Below, in pieces: positions 27,503-28,854 of a DNA stretch of 28,854 nucleotides; position 1 is the stretch's first letter; each line of letters starts with the position of its first letter. The stretch lies in IMG/VR virus record IMGVR_UViG_3300035670_006354, positions 1-28,854 of that record. One strand, 5' to 3'. Source of the stretch: a virus. A program made the translations under genes and the position numbers. The notes beneath the pieces were generated by a model, which worked only from the letters and a program-made list of their open reading frames with translations, had not been told where the DNA came from and searched no databases.

Positions 27503-27724
27503 ATGGCCTGGGGTGAGTGGATGGTGCCCCAGCCGGGGCCAGAGCACCTGCTCACGCTGGAGCGGCAACGACGGGCGGTGGAGACCTACGACTTGGTGCA
27601 AGCGCAGCGGATGCTGCTCAAGCTCTGTGAACTCTCCCTGCACCAAGACCTGATCATTCGCGGCGCTACGCGGCGGATCGCAGAGCTTGAATGCACGCTT
27701 GCCCTTGCAGACCGCCAAGCTTGA
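27503..27724 (+). CDS. Small conserved-looking protein, 73 aa
   Basis: ATG 27503 begins MAWGEWMVPQPGPEHLLTLE, then RQRRAVETYDLVQAQRMLLK and a helical tail (LSLHQDLIIRGATRRIAELE). The pattern HLLTLERQRRAVETYDL with a final ATRRIAELE resembles a small family of helical proteins found in picocyanobacteria, as I recall it, with no known function. It is divergent from the 54-residue minus-strand gene, and its last 59 bases overlap the 3' end of the sigma factor gene on the other strand. Confidence 0.6.
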   Translation: MAWGEWMVPQPGPEHLLTLERQRRAVETYDLVQAQRMLLKLCELSLHQDLIIRGATRRIAELECTLALADRQA

Positions 27725-28580
27725 GCCGCAAGGTGGTCATGGCGCGGGTGTGCATCTGCTGCGTTGCCTGACGGCTCACCTGCAGATCGGCGCCGATCTG
27801 TTCATACGGCTTGGGCAGGCGGGTGCCGCAGAGGTAACGGCTGCGGATGATGTGCTGATGCTCAGGCGTCAGATCATCAATGGCCTCATGCAGGGCCTCG
27901 CTGAACTGCTGTAGGTCATCGTCAGCGGGCTGGAGGCTGCGGGGATCGGCCACCACATCCATGAAGTCGCCGTAGTTCTCGCCGCCGGGCATCTTCTGAT
28001 CCAGGCTCAAGACGCTGGCGTTGTGGTTGAGGTAGCCAAGCAGCGTTTCCTTTTGGATGCCGCAATGCTTGGCGACATCGGCCAGCGGCGGCAGCTTGCC
28101 CTGCTCCCGCAGGTGCTGCTGCATGAAGTCCATGGCCTTGCGCAGCTGATCGTTGGCCTGCATCGGCAGGTGAATGATGCGGCTGTGGCGGTTGATCGCG
28201 CGTGTGATCCCTTGACGAATCCACCAGTAGGAATAGGTGCTGAACTTGTAGCCCAGCGCCGGTTCAAACTTGAGGATCGCGGAATCGAGGCCAATCAGAC
28301 CCTCTTGTATCAGGTCTTCAAGGGTGAGGGTGCCGCTGTACTTTTTGTACTTCCCGGCCACATTGACGGCCAGGCGGATGTTGGAGAGAAAGAAGCGATC
28401 ACGGGCGCGGCGGCCTTTGTTGATGATCGCCTTCTGCTGTTTGGTGGGCTTCTCCAGCTCACCAAGGGCTACCCAAGCCTGCACCTGACGGGCCAAGGTG
28501 ATCTCTTCTGCGGGGGTGAGGAGGGGGTAGCGACGCGAGTGCTGGATGATCCAATCGACGGAAGTGCCAGGCGTAGCCAT
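27666..28580 (-). CDS. RpoD-like (group 2) sigma-70 factor, 304 aa
   Basis: Complete sigma on the minus strand. Region 1.2-like helix PLLTPAEEITLARQVQAWVA (about 19-38). Region 2 at about 60-135: RDRFFLSNIRLAVNVAGKYK, LTLEDLIQEGLIGLDSAILK, FEPALGYKFSTYSYWWIRQG, ITRAINRHSRIIHLPMQ, with intact core-binding and -10 melting aromatics (YSYWW). Region 3 follows (GKLPPLADVAKHCGIQKETL). Region 4 at about 225-290 has the HTH YEQIGADLQVSRQATQQMHT. It resembles cyanobacterial group 2 sigmas and could redirect host polymerase to phage promoters. No strong ribosome site is seen before ATG 28580. Confidence 0.92.
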   Translation of the reverse strand: MATPGTSVDWIIQHSRRYPLLTPAEEITLARQVQAWVALGELEKPTKQQKAIINKGRRARDRFFLSNIRLAVNVAGKYKKYSGTLTLEDLIQEGLIGLDSAILKFEPALGYKFSTYSYWWIRQGITRAINRHSRIIHLPMQANDQLRKAMDFMQQHLREQGKLPPLADVAKHCGIQKETLLGYLNHNASVLSLDQKMPGGENYGDFMDVVADPRSLQPADDDLQQFSEALHEAIDDLTPEHQHIIRSRYLCGTRLPKPYEQIGADLQVSRQATQQMHTRAMTTLRLKLGGLQGQACIQALRSAA

Positions 28581-28712
28581 TGGCAGCGGTGTGGGGGGAG
28601 AAATGGCTAATGTGTTGGCCTAGACCTTTTTTCGAGGGCTAGGCGGAACCGTAGAGGCAGGCTGCGGTAAGGCCGGCACCGCGTGAGGACCGGCCACCTG
28701 CCAACCCTTTGC
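28581..28712 (-). promoter_or_regulatory. Intergenic region with inverted repeat and hairpin between dcd and sigma
   Basis: This 132-bp gap has no gene. It holds an inverted repeat GCCTAG (28618-28623) and CTAGGC (28639-28644) spaced 15 bp, around a T-rich tract, and a GC-only hairpin GGCCGG (28671-28676) with CCGGCC (28690-28695). The hairpin could end the dcd transcript but lacks a T-run on either strand. The repeat could be an operator for the sigma gene. Confidence 0.4.
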
Positions 28713-28854
28713 TCAGACCGTGGCCAAGGTCACGGTGTGCTCTTGATCCTGGTATTTGCCAGCGCGGTCTTCGTAGCTGACCGAACAGGGGTCACCTTCA
28801 AAGAACAGCAGCTGACAGATGCCCTCGTTGGCATAGATGCGGCAGTCCGCACCG
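28713..28854 (-). CDS. dcd: dCTP deaminase, C-terminal part (continues beyond the window)
   Basis: The minus frame entering at 28854 reads [20 protein letters not shown] then [20 protein letters not shown] and stops at TGA (28715-28713). This is the conserved end of dCTP deaminase: the [15 protein letters not shown] strand and the YEDRAGKYQ nucleotide-binding loop. The enzyme turns dCTP into dUTP, feeding dTMP synthesis. Only 46 residues are visible. It may be a phage gene for nucleotide supply, or the flanking host gene if this is a prophage; cyanobacteria carry dcd too. It precedes the sigma gene in the same direction. Confidence 0.87.
   Translation of the reverse strand, partial: GADCRIYANEGICQLLFFEGDPCSVSYEDRAGKYQDQEHTVTLATV

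Noticed and set aside
1-28854. CRISPR arrays, tRNA or rRNA genes, insertion sequences, integrase or att sites
   Set aside because: No regularly spaced repeats, cloverleaf-like sequences, transposase motifs or recombinase catalytic motifs were seen on either strand by eye.

Overview
The window reads as the morphogenesis, host-recognition and lysis arm of a tailed phage or prophage with a long non-contractile (siphovirus-type) tail. A terminase, a DUF4055 portal, a Mu-F-type head protein, a tail tube protein, a 982-residue tape measure and an HK97-type capsid are present, while no tail sheath is visible. The host is probably a picocyanobacterium of the Synechococcus/Cyanobium type. The reasons are the GC-rich coding style, the helical N-terminus of the endolysin (PHQLAAWDWLQEQL), several small proteins of a kind I associate with cyanophages, and a cyanobacterial-style RpoD-like sigma factor. 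The host call is inference. No integrase, att site, tRNA or replication gene is visible, so lysogeny cannot be decided here.

Layout: (1) 1-1962, small early or middle genes: two unknowns, a stand-alone LuxR/GerE helix-turn-helix protein, small overlapping ORFs, a RusA-type resolvase and a 104-residue unknown. (2) 1972-9053, packaging and head/neck: small and large terminase, a sigma-like protein without region 4, a 275-bp non-coding gap with a promoter and twin hairpins, a membrane-anchored HTH protein, portal, Mu-F protein, connector candidate, tail tube, and two neck/completion candidates. (3) 9084-17720, tail: tape measure, distal-tail protein, 803-residue hub-like protein and tip/fibre-associated proteins. 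(4) 17753-20267: scaffold-like protein, then a tail-chaperone-like pair joined by an apparent -1 frameshift site (A_AAA_AAG), then a probable tail-tip protein. (5) 20303-23434: three successive genes with related fibre N-termini, the last ending in a self-cleaving S74 chaperone, then a small DUF7936-like protein and a terminator. (6) 23611-25171: major capsid, a decoration-like protein and a small protein, closed by a second terminator. (7) 25251-27251, lysis: two small membrane proteins, a two-domain endolysin (GH24 lysozyme plus C39-like cysteine peptidase) and accessory ORFs. (8) 27304-28854, mostly minus strand: a 54-residue Cys/His-rich protein, a complete RpoD-like sigma factor and the C-terminus of dCTP deaminase, with one plus-strand 73-residue gene between them.

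Most genes are tightly packed with TGATG or ATGA stop/start overlaps. Where genes are not overlapped, a recurring element of about 13 nt (core GGCAA-N-YT-CAGGC or GGCAACCTA) appears repeatedly, nearly always 25-36 nt before the next start codon and in the direction of transcription, including on the minus strand. I know of no described element that this matches, and I regard it as the most novel signal in the window. The other main points are the frameshift-coupled tail chaperones, the region-4-less sigma with a stand-alone LuxR HTH nearby, and the displaced scaffold and capsid genes.
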